Below are positions 38,521 through 48,824 of a stretch of DNA of 64,000 nt, piece after piece. Source of the stretch: DATFVA01 sp963839165 (GTDB lineage: Bacteria; Bacteroidota; Ignavibacteria; Ignavibacteriales; Ignavibacteriaceae); assembly GCA_963839165.1 (NCBI GenBank), contig CAWIUG010000005.1, positions 620,001-684,000 on the forward strand, read 5' to 3'. The notes under the pieces are model-generated. The model searched no databases, was not told the DNA's origin, and worked only from the letters and a program-made list of their open reading frames with translations. The translations under genes were made by a program, and so were the position numbers. Each line of letters starts with the position of its first letter. The stretch's first letter is position 1.

Positions 38521-39523
38521 TTAAATTACTTCGCCTATTCTTAAAGGATGTTCATTTATTTCATTGGAAAGTGAAATGATCCGGCTTTCATCATCGGGAG
38601 ATACTATTGCTATCAAGCCTATTCCAAGATTAAAAACATTTCTCATTTCTTCAAGACTAATTTTTCCAGTCTGCTGAATCAACCTGAATACCGCCGGCAT
38701 TTCCCACTCATCCCATTCAACATTCAACCTTAAGTTATCGGGAATCACTCTTTTAGTATTCCCAATTATACCGCCTCCGGTTATATGAGAGAACCCTTTA
38801 ACTTTCATATTATTCTTTTAAATGGGTTATGAGTTTCAGGTAGGATTTGTGAACTCTGAGCAGCTCATCACCGAGAGTTGATCCGAGCTCATCTATTTTT
38901 TCATTTATTTTGAACTTTGGAAGAAGCACTTTTCTTGCGAGAGAATACCCATTTGTATGAAGTCCGTTTGATGAGAAACCTATCAGCACATCACCTTTTT
39001 TAATACTGTTTCCATCGATCACTCCAGCCTTATCGACAATACCAACGATCGTTCCCGACATATCATATTCATTTTCATCATAAAGACCCGGCATCTCTGC
39101 TGTTTCACCACCGATTAACGCACATTCATTTTCTCTGCACGCAATAGAAAATCCTTCTATTATTTTGGCTGCTTTATCCGGCTTAAGTTTACCAAAGGCA
39201 AGATAATCAAGGAAGAATAATGGTTTGGCTCCACAGACAGAAATATCGTTTACACAATGATTAACGAGATCCTGACCCACTGTACCGTGCCTGTCAGCGG
39301 CAAATGCGATCTTCAGCTTTGTACCAACGCCGTCAACACTTGAAACGAGCACCGGTTCTTTATATCCCGTCAGGTCAGGCTGATAAAACGCCCCGAATAG
39401 CCCGATATCTGAAAGAACATTTTTGTTAAATGTGGATTTTGCAAAACCCTTAATTCTTTTTATAGTTTCATCACCGGCCTCAATATCGACTCCGGCTGCC
39501 TTATACGTGGAATTTTCTGACAT
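38521..39523 (-). CDS. purM: Phosphoribosylformylglycinamidine cyclo-ligase (AIR synthetase), one frameshift
   Basis: Purine biosynthesis enzyme that closes the imidazole ring to form AIR. Diagnostic segments: VSSVDGVGTKLK, DLVNHCVNDI, GGETAEMPG, GFSSNGLHTNGY and, after the break, SHITGGGI. The frame is lost at the A-tract at 38816-38819, where TTAAAAGAAT lacks one A; adding it joins THLKK to NNMKVKGF and gives about 334 residues, normal for PurM. First gene of a leftward run that continues with the lipoprotein, receptor, TatD-SAM and dacB. Confidence 0.92.
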
Positions 39524-39629
39524 CTTTTTTCAAATTAATAGTTAAAAATCAGGCAAAATTTACGATGAAATGTACTAGGAAACAAAATAAGATTACTTTT
39601 AGTATGAATTTATTCCCTTACTCACGGAT

Positions 39630-39656
39630 TTATCACTCTCTGGTGATGACTGCTAA
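39630..39656. promoter_or_regulatory. CIRCE element (HrcA operator)
   Basis: TTATCACTC-N9-GACTGCTAA matches the CIRCE inverted repeat TTAGCACTC-N9-GAGTGCTAA with one mismatch in each half and the exact 9-base spacer. It lies 107 bases before hrcA, as expected for autoregulation of a class I heat-shock operon. Confidence 0.85.
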
Positions 39657-39762
39657 ATTCTTATTAAAATATTGCGATTTTTAAGTATTTATGCAGGATT
39701 TTGGTTTAACAATTATTACTTATTTTTTTTATATTAGCGCATTAAAAACGAAAAAGACTTAG

Positions 39763-40806
39763 ATGGGACACGAAGAATTAAGCGACAGAGAAAAACTAAT
39801 ATTAAGATCGGTTATACAACAGTTTATCCTGACGGCTTCCCCTGTTGGTTCAAGGATTATTACCAGGAAATATGATATTGGTTTTTCACCCGCTACGGTT
39901 AGAAATATTATGGCCGACCTGGAGGAATCCGGCTTTATTGGTCACCCACATACTTCCGCCGGAAGAATTCCTACAGACAAAGGATACCGGTTTTATGTCG
40001 ATTCCCTTATGGAAATTCAGAAGATCAAGAATACCGAAAAGGGTTTGATCAATAAAAGTCTCGATATTGAACAAATTGAGACCGATGATATATTACGTTT
40101 AACCACTTCCATCTTAAGCAATATAACCAAACAACTTGCCTGTGTAACCTATCCCCGGCTTGATTCAGGTATCCTTGCAAAGCTGCAGATCGTCTCACTG
40201 TCATCAAGTCGTATATTGATAGTAATCAGTATTAAAGGCGGACTGGTAAAAACCATTACTATGGAAATCGATTCCGAAATTAAACCTGCGCAGATTGAAT
40301 CAGTGCAGAACCTGCTGAACGAGAGGTTATGCGGACTTACTTTCATAGAAATCAGAACAACTTTCACCGAAAGGTTCAGGGATGTTGAGGAAGATCAAAA
40401 ACCTGTAATCAGACTTTTTGTTGATTCAGTTGACAAGATATTCAAAGATGTAAGTTCAAGGGATAATGTTTACCTGACCGGTGCAAGCAATATAATTAAG
40501 CAGCCTGAGTTTGAAGACCCCGAAAAGTTTCCTGGTATCGTAGAACTTATTGAGAATAAGGATATTATAATTCACATTCTGGATAAAGGCAGCGATGCGG
40601 CACTCGACCAGGTATTTATTTCTATCGGCAGTGAAAATGAAGATCGTAAACTTGAAGAATATAGTTTTGTTAGTAAAGAATATTCCATTGGAGGGACTTC
40701 AGGTACCCTCGGGATCATTGGTCCAAAACGAATGGAATACTCAAAGGTTGTGGCCATTGTAGACTATATGGCTAAAATGTTATCGGAAATTTTAAAGAAT
40801 GAATAA
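39763..40806 (+). CDS. hrcA: Heat-inducible transcription repressor HrcA
   Basis: 347 residues. The N-terminal winged helix is highly conserved: DREKLILRSVIQQFILT, PVGSRIITRKYDIGFSPATVRNIMADLEE and HPHTSAGRIPTDKGYRFYVD. The C-terminal region carries the HrcA dimer/inserted domain (GPKRMEYSKVVAIVDYM). It represses chaperone genes by binding CIRCE, needing GroEL for full activity. The operator upstream (39630-39656) implies autoregulation. hrcA is followed by grpE and dnaJ in the same direction. Confidence 0.95.
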   Translation: MGHEELSDREKLILRSVIQQFILTASPVGSRIITRKYDIGFSPATVRNIMADLEESGFIGHPHTSAGRIPTDKGYRFYVDSLMEIQKIKNTEKGLINKSLDIEQIETDDILRLTTSILSNITKQLACVTYPRLDSGILAKLQIVSLSSSRILIVISIKGGLVKTITMEIDSEIKPAQIESVQNLLNERLCGLTFIEIRTTFTERFRDVEEDQKPVIRLFVDSVDKIFKDVSSRDNVYLTGASNIIKQPEFEDPEKFPGIVELIENKDIIIHILDKGSDAALDQVFISIGSENEDRKLEEYSFVSKEYSIGGTSGTLGIIGPKRMEYSKVVAIVDYMAKMLSEILKNE

Positions 40807-40822
40807 TAACGGAGAAACCAAT

Positions 40823-41428
40823 ATGAAAAAAGATAAAAAGAACAATGACCCTGAGGAAGAGATGGGTAATAATACTGAACAGGTACAGGATAAGTCGGAA
40901 ATGAACGAAGAGCTGATGAATAAAGACAGGCGAATTGAAGAACTTGAAAATGAGGCTGCGGAGTTAAAAGACAAACTGCTGAGACGGGCCGCTGAGTTTG
41001 AAAATTATAAAAGAAGAACAGAGAACGATCAGCTGAATCTGCTTAAATATGCGGCCGAATCATTCATTATTAAACTCCTTCCGGTTATAGATGACTTTGA
41101 GAGATCACTGCAGCATATTGACAACTCAGATGATATCGAATCGATCAAGAAAGGTTTAAAACTTATATACGATAAAATGATGAAAGTTCTTGATGACCAG
41201 GGTGTAAAGAAAATCGAAGCAGTTGGGCAACCGTTCGATGTCAATTTTCATGAAGCATTGATGCAGAGAAAAGCTGATGATGTTGCACCCCACACAGTTC
41301 TTGACGAGCTTGAGAAAGGTTATGTATACAAAGACCGTGTTATCAGGCATACCAAGGTAGTTGTGAGTGAGGATCAGGAAGAGCATGAGGGAAACGATAA
41401 TTCAGCAAGTGAAAATAAAAAGGATTAA
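40823..41428 (+). CDS. grpE: Nucleotide exchange factor GrpE
   Basis: 201 residues from the ATG at 40823, preceded by GGAG; an upstream in-frame ATG at 40799 overlaps hrcA and is less likely. Acidic, disordered N-terminus; then a long coiled-coil (RIEELENEAAELKDKLLRRAAEFENYKRR); then the beta-wing domain with the GrpE signature ending VYKDRVIRHTKVVVS. It releases ADP from DnaK. dnaJ starts nine bases later. Confidence 0.94.
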   Translation: MKKDKKNNDPEEEMGNNTEQVQDKSEMNEELMNKDRRIEELENEAAELKDKLLRRAAEFENYKRRTENDQLNLLKYAAESFIIKLLPVIDDFERSLQHIDNSDDIESIKKGLKLIYDKMMKVLDDQGVKKIEAVGQPFDVNFHEALMQRKADDVAPHTVLDELEKGYVYKDRVIRHTKVVVSEDQEEHEGNDNSASENKKD

Positions 41429-41437
41429 CATTCTTAT

Positions 41438-42574
41438 ATGTCGAAAAAAGATTATTACGAAGTTCTGGGTGTAGAAAAAACAGCATCCAAAGAAGATTTA
41501 AAAAAAGCTTACCGGAAGCTGGCGATGCAGTTTCATCCCGACAGGAATCCGGATGATAAGGATGCGGAGGAAAGATTCAAGGAAGCAGCTGAAGCATATG
41601 AGATTTTAAGCAGCGATGAAAAAAGGGCTAACTATGACAGGTTCGGCCACGCAGGTGTCAGAGGAGGCCAGCAGGGATTTTCCGACATCAATGATATTTT
41701 CTCCCATTTCTCAGATATTTTCGGAGGATCGTCGATATTCGATGATTTCTTCGGAGGAGGACAGAGAAGATCCAGGAGGCATTCCGGAGGCACTCCGGGT
41801 ACCGATCTGCGGGTCACGCTGCAGCTAACACTTGAGGAGATTGCTGAAGGAACCTCAAAAAAACTTAAAATAAAGAAGCAGGTTAAATGTGACGAATGCG
41901 GCGGATCAGGCGCAGAGGCTGGAACGTCAAGGAATACCTGTCCCGTTTGTCACGGAAGCGGTGAAGTAAAAACTGTATCCCGGTCGGTGTTTGGTCAGTT
42001 CGTGAACATCACAGCATGCAGCAACTGCAACGGAGAAGGGTCAGTAATAGATAAACCCTGCAGAAAATGTATGGGTGACGGCAGAGTGCAGGACGAAGTA
42101 AATATTAAAATTGACGTGCCGGCAGGAGTTGGCGATGGAAATTATATGACTATGCGGAACGATGGAAACGCCGGAAAACGAGGCGGTCCTGCAGGCGACC
42201 TTGTAGTAGTATTTAAGGAAATTCAGCATGAATATTTCGTTCGCGAAGGTGACGATATATTATATGACCTTCATGTAAGCTTCCCTGAGGCAGCCCTGGG
42301 AGGTGAAGTAGAAGTTCCTACACTGAATGGAAAAGCTAAACTAAAAATAGATTCCGGAACACCCTCAGGTAAACTTCTTAAGATGAGGGATAAAGGAGTA
42401 AAGCATCTGAATCACTCAGGACGAGGAGATCAGATTGTGAGAATCAATATTGCTGTTCCAAAAAAGCTGAATTCGAAAGAAAAAGAGCTGCTAAAAGAGT
42501 TGTTGAACAGTCCGAATGTAAAATCATCCTCAGGATCCGAGGAGAAGAATTTCTTCAAACGATTTGGTCTCTGA
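41438..42574 (+). CDS. dnaJ: Chaperone DnaJ
   Basis: 378 residues with all canonical parts: J domain with HPD (QFHPDRNPDD), Gly/Phe-rich region (GGSSIFDDFFGGGQ), four zinc-binding repeats (CDECGGSG, CPVCHGSG, CSNCNGEG, CRKCMGDG) and the C-terminal substrate-binding domains. It stimulates DnaK ATPase and delivers clients. Last of the hrcA-grpE-dnaJ operon; dnaK itself is not in the window. Confidence 0.96.
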   Translation: MSKKDYYEVLGVEKTASKEDLKKAYRKLAMQFHPDRNPDDKDAEERFKEAAEAYEILSSDEKRANYDRFGHAGVRGGQQGFSDINDIFSHFSDIFGGSSIFDDFFGGGQRRSRRHSGGTPGTDLRVTLQLTLEEIAEGTSKKLKIKKQVKCDECGGSGAEAGTSRNTCPVCHGSGEVKTVSRSVFGQFVNITACSNCNGEGSVIDKPCRKCMGDGRVQDEVNIKIDVPAGVGDGNYMTMRNDGNAGKRGGPAGDLVVVFKEIQHEYFVREGDDILYDLHVSFPEAALGGEVEVPTLNGKAKLKIDSGTPSGKLLKMRDKGVKHLNHSGRGDQIVRINIAVPKKLNSKEKELLKELLNSPNVKSSSGSEEKNFFKRFGL

Positions 42575-42653
42575 TTAAATCTATTCGTGGTATTCTTTTT
42601 CTTTTTATATTATATTCACTTGGATTTTTTAGAATAATATTTGGGTAGCGGGG

Positions 42654-43184
42654 GTGTTTGATAAACTTTCAGGGAAAATCGGGTTTACTGAAACTGAGAT
42701 TAAAGTTCTGTTATTTCTGGCATCAGTGTTCATAGTCGGTTTAATCTACAAGACATACAGCACTGATGTAACCGACATTGATTATAAAAACTTTGATTAT
42801 ACTGCAGAAGAAAGGCTTTTTGACCAATCGGGTAAGGCTGAAAATGAGGAAACTGCCGGTACATCAGATGATAAATATATTGACTCTAAGCAGGAAGTTT
42901 TAGATTTTAACACCAGTAATTTTCATAAAAAAGAAGCTTCAAAGCTTCCCGGCGAAAAGACGATTAATATTAATACCGCCGGCACTAAAGATCTGGTTCT
43001 TCTACCCGGCATTGGAGAAAAAACCGCACAGAAAATTATTGAATTGAGGAAGAAAAAAGGCCGGTTCACAAAGTTGGATGAACTTTTGGAAGTAAGAGGA
43101 ATCGGTAAAACCAGATTTAATAACATTGAAAAATTTCTATATATTGATCGATCAAATTTTTTCAAAGCTCCGGAGGAAAAATGA
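42654..43184 (+). CDS. ComEA-like helix-hairpin-helix protein
   Basis: 176 residues with a GTG start. One N-terminal membrane segment (IKVLLFLASVFIVGLIYK), an acidic linker, and a C-terminal double helix-hairpin-helix: ININTAGTKDLVLLPGIGEKTAQKII and FTKLDELLEVRGIGKTRFNNIEKFL. ComEA proteins bind double-stranded DNA in the periplasm during uptake; membrane-anchored versions occur in non-competent lineages too. It overlaps the next gene by four bases and leads a three-gene set with a PilM-like protein, which fits a competence or pilus role. Confidence 0.82.
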   Translation: MFDKLSGKIGFTETEIKVLLFLASVFIVGLIYKTYSTDVTDIDYKNFDYTAEERLFDQSGKAENEETAGTSDDKYIDSKQEVLDFNTSNFHKKEASKLPGEKTININTAGTKDLVLLPGIGEKTAQKIIELRKKKGRFTKLDELLEVRGIGKTRFNNIEKFLYIDRSNFFKAPEEK

Positions 43185-43735
43185 CTAAGCCAGAACCCTG
43201 GTATATTCACGCTATACTTTATTTCGTTATTGTAGTTTTAGTTGTAATATTGGTTAAAGTTGCAATTATTGACCCCAAAGATGTGGTTGAAAAAGAAAGA
43301 TACTACAAAAAGGAATCACACCTCAGGATGAAGAATATCAAGGAAGCTGAGATTCTATGGAATAAAAAGTATGGACACTTTACAGGAAATCTCGATAGTC
43401 TGATAAATTTTGTAAAGACCGATTCAATGGTCGATAGTGTTATGAACGCATTCGATTCACTTTCAAGAAGACCTGCCAATCCTTTTGTGCCCTTAACCTC
43501 CGGTCAGTTTACTCCTGATAGTCTTTACAAAACTCCTAAGACCCATTCGGCATATGTTCTCCAGGTTGATACCTCAGTCTCGGCTGATACTGTTTATGGC
43601 AGGAACAACCAGATAAAGAGAATTGATTCAAGTCTGGTTATCGGGAACAGGTATTACCTTGAAGATCCTGATGGTTATGGTTCTGTTGGAAGCCTTGAAA
43701 GTGATGCTCTTAAGAACACAGCTTCCTGGGAATAG
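43181..43735 (+). CDS. Single-span membrane protein, pseudopilin/PilN-neighbour-like
   Basis: 184 residues. One transmembrane helix near the N-terminus (AILYFVIVVLVVILVKVAII), followed by a charged helical stretch (MKNIKEAEILWNKKYGHFTGNLDSLINFV) reminiscent of the long helix and loop of pseudopilin-like proteins found in Bacteroidota. The rest is polar and uncharacterised. Four-base overlap with the comEA-like gene and six bases before the PilM-like gene. Function inferred only from neighbours. Confidence 0.6.
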   Translation: MTKPEPWYIHAILYFVIVVLVVILVKVAIIDPKDVVEKERYYKKESHLRMKNIKEAEILWNKKYGHFTGNLDSLINFVKTDSMVDSVMNAFDSLSRRPANPFVPLTSGQFTPDSLYKTPKTHSAYVLQVDTSVSADTVYGRNNQIKRIDSSLVIGNRYYLEDPDGYGSVGSLESDALKNTASWE

Positions 43736-43741
43736 CAGAAG

Positions 43742-44671
43742 TTGATGACAGGATTTGAAAACCATGCCGGATTTACATTATCTTCCTCCAGGCTTCAGGT
43801 TGTGGAGATTGTTCAGAAGGATGATCAGTTCGTACTCGAGAACGTGGATGAAGCCTTTCTTAACGAACCCCTGAATTTAGAACTTGATAAAGAAACCAAA
43901 ATAGGCGCCCTTTTACAGGGCGCTTATGATGAGATACTGGTCAGGAACTCCCTGAAAAGCAGCACTGTTTCATTCTCACTTCCTCCGGAAATATTTAAGG
44001 TTGTTCAACTTCCGTATGACAATACCCTGCTCCACCAGGACCTGATTGAAGAATTCAGGTGGGAGCTTTCTTTAATTTATCCCGGTATAAATCCTGCAGA
44101 TCAGGTAATTCAGTACATTGAGATCGAAAAAAACAGGCTTATCGATCGGAATACTTCAATAATAATCTCGCTTTCAAGGAAATATGTTAAGCTGATAAAA
44201 GAATTCTGCGAAAGGAACAGACTTAAACTGAAGTTTGTTGATAATGTACACCTTGCTTCTGAAAGGGCCTTAACTGCTACCAACCCGGTTTCGGAAAAAG
44301 GATTGACCTTAAGCATCTTTCTCTCAGGGAAACATCTTTCTATTATATTTTCTTACCAGGGGAAACCCGTATATTTTAAAGTCTACTACCTTCATAATGC
44401 CGGTGATATTGTAAAAGTTGTAACCTCGGAGCTTGAATCAGACCATCATCCTAATATCAACAAACAAATGCTTGAATCGGCTTATATCAGCGGTGAAGAA
44501 CTGTCGGGTTCCATGGTTGAAAGTCTCAGGGAAAAACTGGACATCCCGTTTATCAACTTTAATCCCTTCGCAAAAATAAAACCGAATCCCAGGCTGTTCG
44601 GGAACAGATATTTTTCAGAAAAATTTAACTCGTTTACCCCTTCAACTGGACTTGCATTAAGATTAGCCTGA
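43742..44671 (+). CDS. PilM-like actin-fold protein
   Basis: 309 residues without membrane segments. The layout is that of the PilM/type IV pilus assembly actin-like proteins: an N-terminal beta-rich start (AGFTLSSSRLQVVEIVQ), SFSLPPEIFKVVQLP, EEFRWELSLIYP, a second lobe starting SEKGLTLSIFLSGKHLSIIF, and an ending TPSTGLALRLA that parallels the terminal LGLALRG of PilM. Nucleotide-binding residues are weak, so the match is structural in style rather than certain. Probably a cytoplasmic scaffold for a trans-envelope machine with the two preceding genes. Confidence 0.6.
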   Translation: MMTGFENHAGFTLSSSRLQVVEIVQKDDQFVLENVDEAFLNEPLNLELDKETKIGALLQGAYDEILVRNSLKSSTVSFSLPPEIFKVVQLPYDNTLLHQDLIEEFRWELSLIYPGINPADQVIQYIEIEKNRLIDRNTSIIISLSRKYVKLIKEFCERNRLKLKFVDNVHLASERALTATNPVSEKGLTLSIFLSGKHLSIIFSYQGKPVYFKVYYLHNAGDIVKVVTSELESDHHPNINKQMLESAYISGEELSGSMVESLREKLDIPFINFNPFAKIKPNPRLFGNRYFSEKFNSFTPSTGLALRLA

Positions 44672-44691
44672 AAAATCTCCTTCAGATTTTT
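44671..44691 (+). terminator. Hairpin after the PilM-like gene
   Basis: AAAAATCT (44671-44678) and AGATTTTT (44684-44691) form an 8-bp stem with a CCTTC loop, starting at the last base of the stop codon. The T-rich 3' arm could serve as an intrinsic terminator, but the stem is AT-rich and so weak. Confidence 0.5.
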
Positions 44692-44743
44692 ATTCCGGCA
44701 GCCTAATGAGCTAATTTGATTAATAAGACTTCTGATTAACATT

Positions 44744-45292
44744 ATGAGAATGAGAATAATTTCTGGTGAACTTAAGGGCAGGCTTATCAGGGTCCCGGAT
44801 TCAAAATTCATCAGGCCTACTACAGACAGAGTCAGGGAAACCTTCTTTAATCTTCTTAATAACCGCCTGTCATTTGAAAATATTAAAGTACTTGATCTCT
44901 ATTCAGGTTCAGGATCTCTTGGACTTGAATGCCTGAGCCGCGGTGCAGCCTCAGTAGATTTTGTGGAAAAAAATTTTGCTATATATAAAAACCTGCAGGA
45001 AAACATCGGTTCATTAAACATGGAAGCAAAAAGCACCGTCCATAAAATGGAAGCAGTAAAGTTCACTTCTCTCAGCAGTCACCAGCAGTATGATCTGATA
45101 CTTGCAGACCCCCCTTTCTTCAAAGATGATATCTATAAAGTGGTTGAAAATATTTTAGCCAACAGATACCTCGCCGATGACAGTTTCTTATTTATCGAGC
45201 GTTCGATACAAACAAAAGAGAAAGATATTGATAATCTTAAAAGCGAGCCTTTTAAGATTATTGGAGATACCTGTCTCTACCAGATCGGTTAG
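44744..45292 (+). CDS. rsmD: 16S rRNA (guanine-966-N2) methyltransferase RsmD
   Basis: 182 residues. MRIISGELKGR at the start, RPTTDRVRETFFNLL, the SAM loop LDLYSGSGSLGLECLSRGA and the catalytic DPPF (ADPPFF) identify RsmD. The start may be at the first or third methionine. It modifies helix 31 of 16S rRNA. rsmD often sits beside coaD; here coaD lies about 15 kb away. The 279 bases after it hold no gene I can support. Confidence 0.93.
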   Translation: MRMRIISGELKGRLIRVPDSKFIRPTTDRVRETFFNLLNNRLSFENIKVLDLYSGSGSLGLECLSRGAASVDFVEKNFAIYKNLQENIGSLNMEAKSTVHKMEAVKFTSLSSHQQYDLILADPPFFKDDIYKVVENILANRYLADDSFLFIERSIQTKEKDIDNLKSEPFKIIGDTCLYQIG

Positions 45293-45571
45293 TATGAACT
45301 CTTACTTGATGTACCTGCTATGTTCCCCTCCCAGCAACGGTCAGCAAGACCCGTCTAAATGAACCCTGTTTCCGGTCAGCATTAGTTAGTTTTGAATGAT
45401 TACTTCAGGATTTGTTTAGGTAATTCATTACCAGAATGGGCAGATATATTCTCGGAAACGATTAAGATGAATCCGCTAAAGCGATATACTTTAACTAGTT
45501 ATGAGTTTTATATAAGAAACAATATTCAACTTTAAAACAGCCCACTTTAGCAGATGGTAACCTGTTTGTTT

Positions 45572-46252
45572 TTACCGTATGAACTTATAACCCGCTGTAT
45601 GAACCGTGACTATATGTTCAGGACAAGAGGGATCATCTTCTATTTTCTTACGTATCGAAAGGACGTAATTATCTACAGTTCTGGTAGTAGGAAAGGCATC
45701 ATAGCCCCATACATCGTCAAGAAATTTATCTCTTGAAATAACCTCCCCTTCGTGCTCCACAAAATATTTCAATATTTTATATTCTGTTGCAGAAAGTTTT
45801 AGGGGAGCACCCTTCTTAACTACTTCCATTTTTTTCAGGTTCATTGATATAGCTCCAAATGAGTACTCTTCAATCCCTGGAATGGCTGGCTCTGCTCTCC
45901 TTAAAAGCGCTTTTATCCTTGCCAGGAGCTCTTTCAGACTAAATGGTTTGGTCATATAGTCGTCCGCACCAATTTCCAATCCAAGGACTTTGTCGATCTC
46001 CTCATTTTTACTTGTCAGCATCAGGATCGGCATATTTCTCCCCTCTTTCCTAAGGGTTTTACAAACTTCAAACCCGTCCATAAGAGGAAGTACCAGATCG
46101 AGCAGAATAAGGTCAAAATCTTTCTGTAGAGCAAGGGTATAGCCTTTCTGCCCATCTTCAGCTTTAGTAACCTCATATTTTTCGTTACAAAGAGTTTCAG
46201 ACAAACCTGTCAGTAACGCAGGGTCATCCTCAACTATTAATATTTTTTTCAT
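45572..46252 (-). CDS. OmpR/PhoB-family response regulator
   Basis: 226 residues. The receiver domain has the acidic pair (VEDDPA), phosphoacceptor Asp in LILLDLVLPLMDG and the KPF lysine. The C-terminal winged helix follows (LKLSATEYKILKYFVEHEGEVISRDKFL is its core) with VDNYVLSIRKKIEDDP. Transcribed with the sensor kinase directly upstream (adjacent stop and start), its evident partner. Targets unknown. Confidence 0.94.
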   Translation of the reverse strand: MKKILIVEDDPALLTGLSETLCNEKYEVTKAEDGQKGYTLALQKDFDLILLDLVLPLMDGFEVCKTLRKEGRNMPILMLTSKNEEIDKVLGLEIGADDYMTKPFSLKELLARIKALLRRAEPAIPGIEEYSFGAISMNLKKMEVVKKGAPLKLSATEYKILKYFVEHEGEVISRDKFLDDVWGYDAFPTTRTVDNYVLSIRKKIEDDPSCPEHIVTVHTAGYKFIR

Positions 46253-48824
46253 TTAATTTTCCTCTTCATTTAAGGACACATTGATCAGATTCTGGTCATC
46301 AAAATATTTTTCTTCATAAACCTCGATGGGAAATTTGAGAGTAAAGGAAGTACCTTCATCCGGGATACTATGGACCTCAATCTTACCTTTATGAGCATCC
46401 ATTACATGTTTTATGATTGATAATCCCAGGCCTGTTCCGCTAATATTTTTATTTTTAGCGATTTGTGAACGGAAAAATGGCTTAAACAGGTTTTGAAGAT
46501 CCTCAGGCTTTATACCGATTCCCTTATCTCTCACTTCTATACAGGAGAAATTTTCCAGTCTGTATGTTGATATGAAAAGTTCCTTCTGCCGTACAGAAAA
46601 TTTTATTCCATTTGAGATAACATTTATAAGAGCCTCCATCACGGCATCCGCATCAGCATTAACCATCCATGCGATAGGGCTTAATCTTTTATCTACGATG
46701 AAGCCTTCCATTTTCAGCTGATATTCAAGTGTTATTAAGGTCTTTTGCACGATATCATTAAGTGAAACACTATCATAATTATACTGCCTGGTTCCCTTCT
46801 CTATCCATGCAAACCCAAGTACATTATTTATCAGACGGGTAAGCCGGTCGGCCTCACCCTCGATTATATCCAGATAATTCTTCTGTTTTTCTGAGATCTG
46901 CATACCACTTTTCATTATTTCTGAGAATACCTTGATTGATGCAAGGGGAGTTTTGAGATCGTGTGATACTGTGGAAACGAACATAGTCTTCTGTTTGTTC
47001 AGGTCTTCCAGTTTTTCTGCCTCAAGATTTTTCCTAATCAACTCTTCCTGAAGGTAGATCCTTGAAAGCGTCGATGCAGCGCTCGAAGCAACATTGTTCA
47101 GCAGATCGATATCTTCTATGGTAAACCGGACATCCGATTTCTTTCCTCCGAGGACCAGGAAAGCATAAACTTTACCATCTCCCGACTTTACAGGAATTAC
47201 AAGGTCCATTCCCCATCTCTTAAAAATTTCAATGTCGGCCGGCTCATAGATAACGCCAGCCTCTATCCTGGACGGATCGGCCACAGGATTATTTAAGTTC
47301 GTCTTAAGTTTGCTCTCATCAAAAGGAAGGCTTCGATTTGCAAGCAGTTCAAAATTCTGATGTGCCAGAAGTCGGATATGATTATTCCTCAAAAGGAAAA
47401 AACCTATTTTTTTAACGGGGATAAAGTTTTGTGTTTCTTTTACAACTATCTCTGCCAGTCCGTTGATAGTATGTATTTCAGAGATACCTTTCAAATATTT
47501 TCTTAATGCTTCTCTGAAATTATACTGCACCCTGAAGAATTTCTTATCAACATAAAGCTGGATCCTTCTTCTGATTGGTTCAAACAGAAGAGCTGCTATA
47601 ATGGCTGCAAATACAGACGGAACCTGGTGATTAAGCATCGATATCTGGCTGCTGACTATAGTAATTAGGCCAAAATAAATAAGCACAAAGAGAAAGATCA
47701 CGATGGAGTAAACAATACTTCTTCTGATCAGCAGGTCAATATCCATTAAATGGTACCTGACTATTGCGATGGTAAATGTAATGGGGATAGAAAGCATAAG
47801 TAAGGGTATAAAGATTTCAGGCATCAGAGGTTTAATGGTGAACATCTGTGGAACCGTCCATAAAGCAATAAAGCTGAAGGGTCCTATAAGAAAACCTGAG
47901 ATCAGCCACTTCAGTTTCTTTTTATCTATTGCATTATCTGAAGTGATATAGGAAGCAAAAAATATTAAAATTGCGGCCAGAATATTAAATAAAAGCCAGG
48001 ATTCTGTTAAGCAGAAAAACAGAAAGGTAGTTGTCAATATCCGGTTTTGCTTCCCGTGTAATCAGTCCTATAAAGAAATAAATATTTATAACTGCAATAA
48101 CGAAGGCCGCCGTGTATATCCCTCTTATAACGAATCTGAAACGCTTTTCTCTATCTTTAGGAAAAACCAATGAGAAATGAAGGAATGCAGCGGGTGTGAA
48201 AACATAGAAAAAGTGAAACACCGTCCTGGCTGCTATACTCAAACCCAGGGAATCCATGGTATATTTTCCCCAGGTAGTAAGAAGCATGACAGCAATGCCA
48301 ATACTCCCCCAATGAAATATCTTTGCCGCCTTTAAGTCTGGACATTTAACCAACACAAAAATCCCGAAAGCAATAAACAGGAAACCAGCCAGGGTATTAG
48401 ATAAAATAAACGGTAAAGAGTAATATTCCACAAGCCGGACTTCGGCGGAGCGAATTATCCCCTTATTGAAATAAGAGATCGAAATATCATCACCAATGGC
48501 TCTGCTGTCGAGATAAATCTCCAGTCCTTCTCTCTCAGTAAAATGCATCCCATCGAAAGAGATTAGCGTATCTCCGGGGAGGATATCAGTAACCGGTGTG
48601 ATACTTCCACGGGCCAGAAAAATGTCGTTCTCATGGGTAATGGGAAAGGGTAAATCAGCTTTTTGACTAAGGTGGTATATCCCTATCATGCAGAAGAAAA
48701 TGAAGAATGCATCAAGAATTAAAAACGAACGAACCTGCCTATCTAACTTTCCCAAGTTTATCCCCCGGCAAAGATTCCGGATAATGTTTGCTTTCAATTT
48801 AATTCTTACCAGATTCATTAGCAA
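46253..48824 (-). CDS. Membrane sensor histidine kinase with PDZ-like and GAF-like domains, one frameshift
   Basis: Read as two frames that join at the A-tract at 47991-47994; removing one base links RILAL to FNILAAILIFF and gives about 856 residues. Order: membrane helix; PDZ-like periplasmic segment (ILPGDTLISFDGMHF, about 75-125); a block of about eight membrane helices; GAF-like domain (IKFLL-type region, about 450-590); phosphoacceptor VSHDLKTPLASIK; and HATPase with N-box NVISNGIKF, DKGIGI and GTGLGLSII. The regulator lies immediately downstream. The PDZ-like sensor plus polytopic module suggests detection of envelope state or a lipid-soluble signal, which is inference. Confidence 0.85.
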
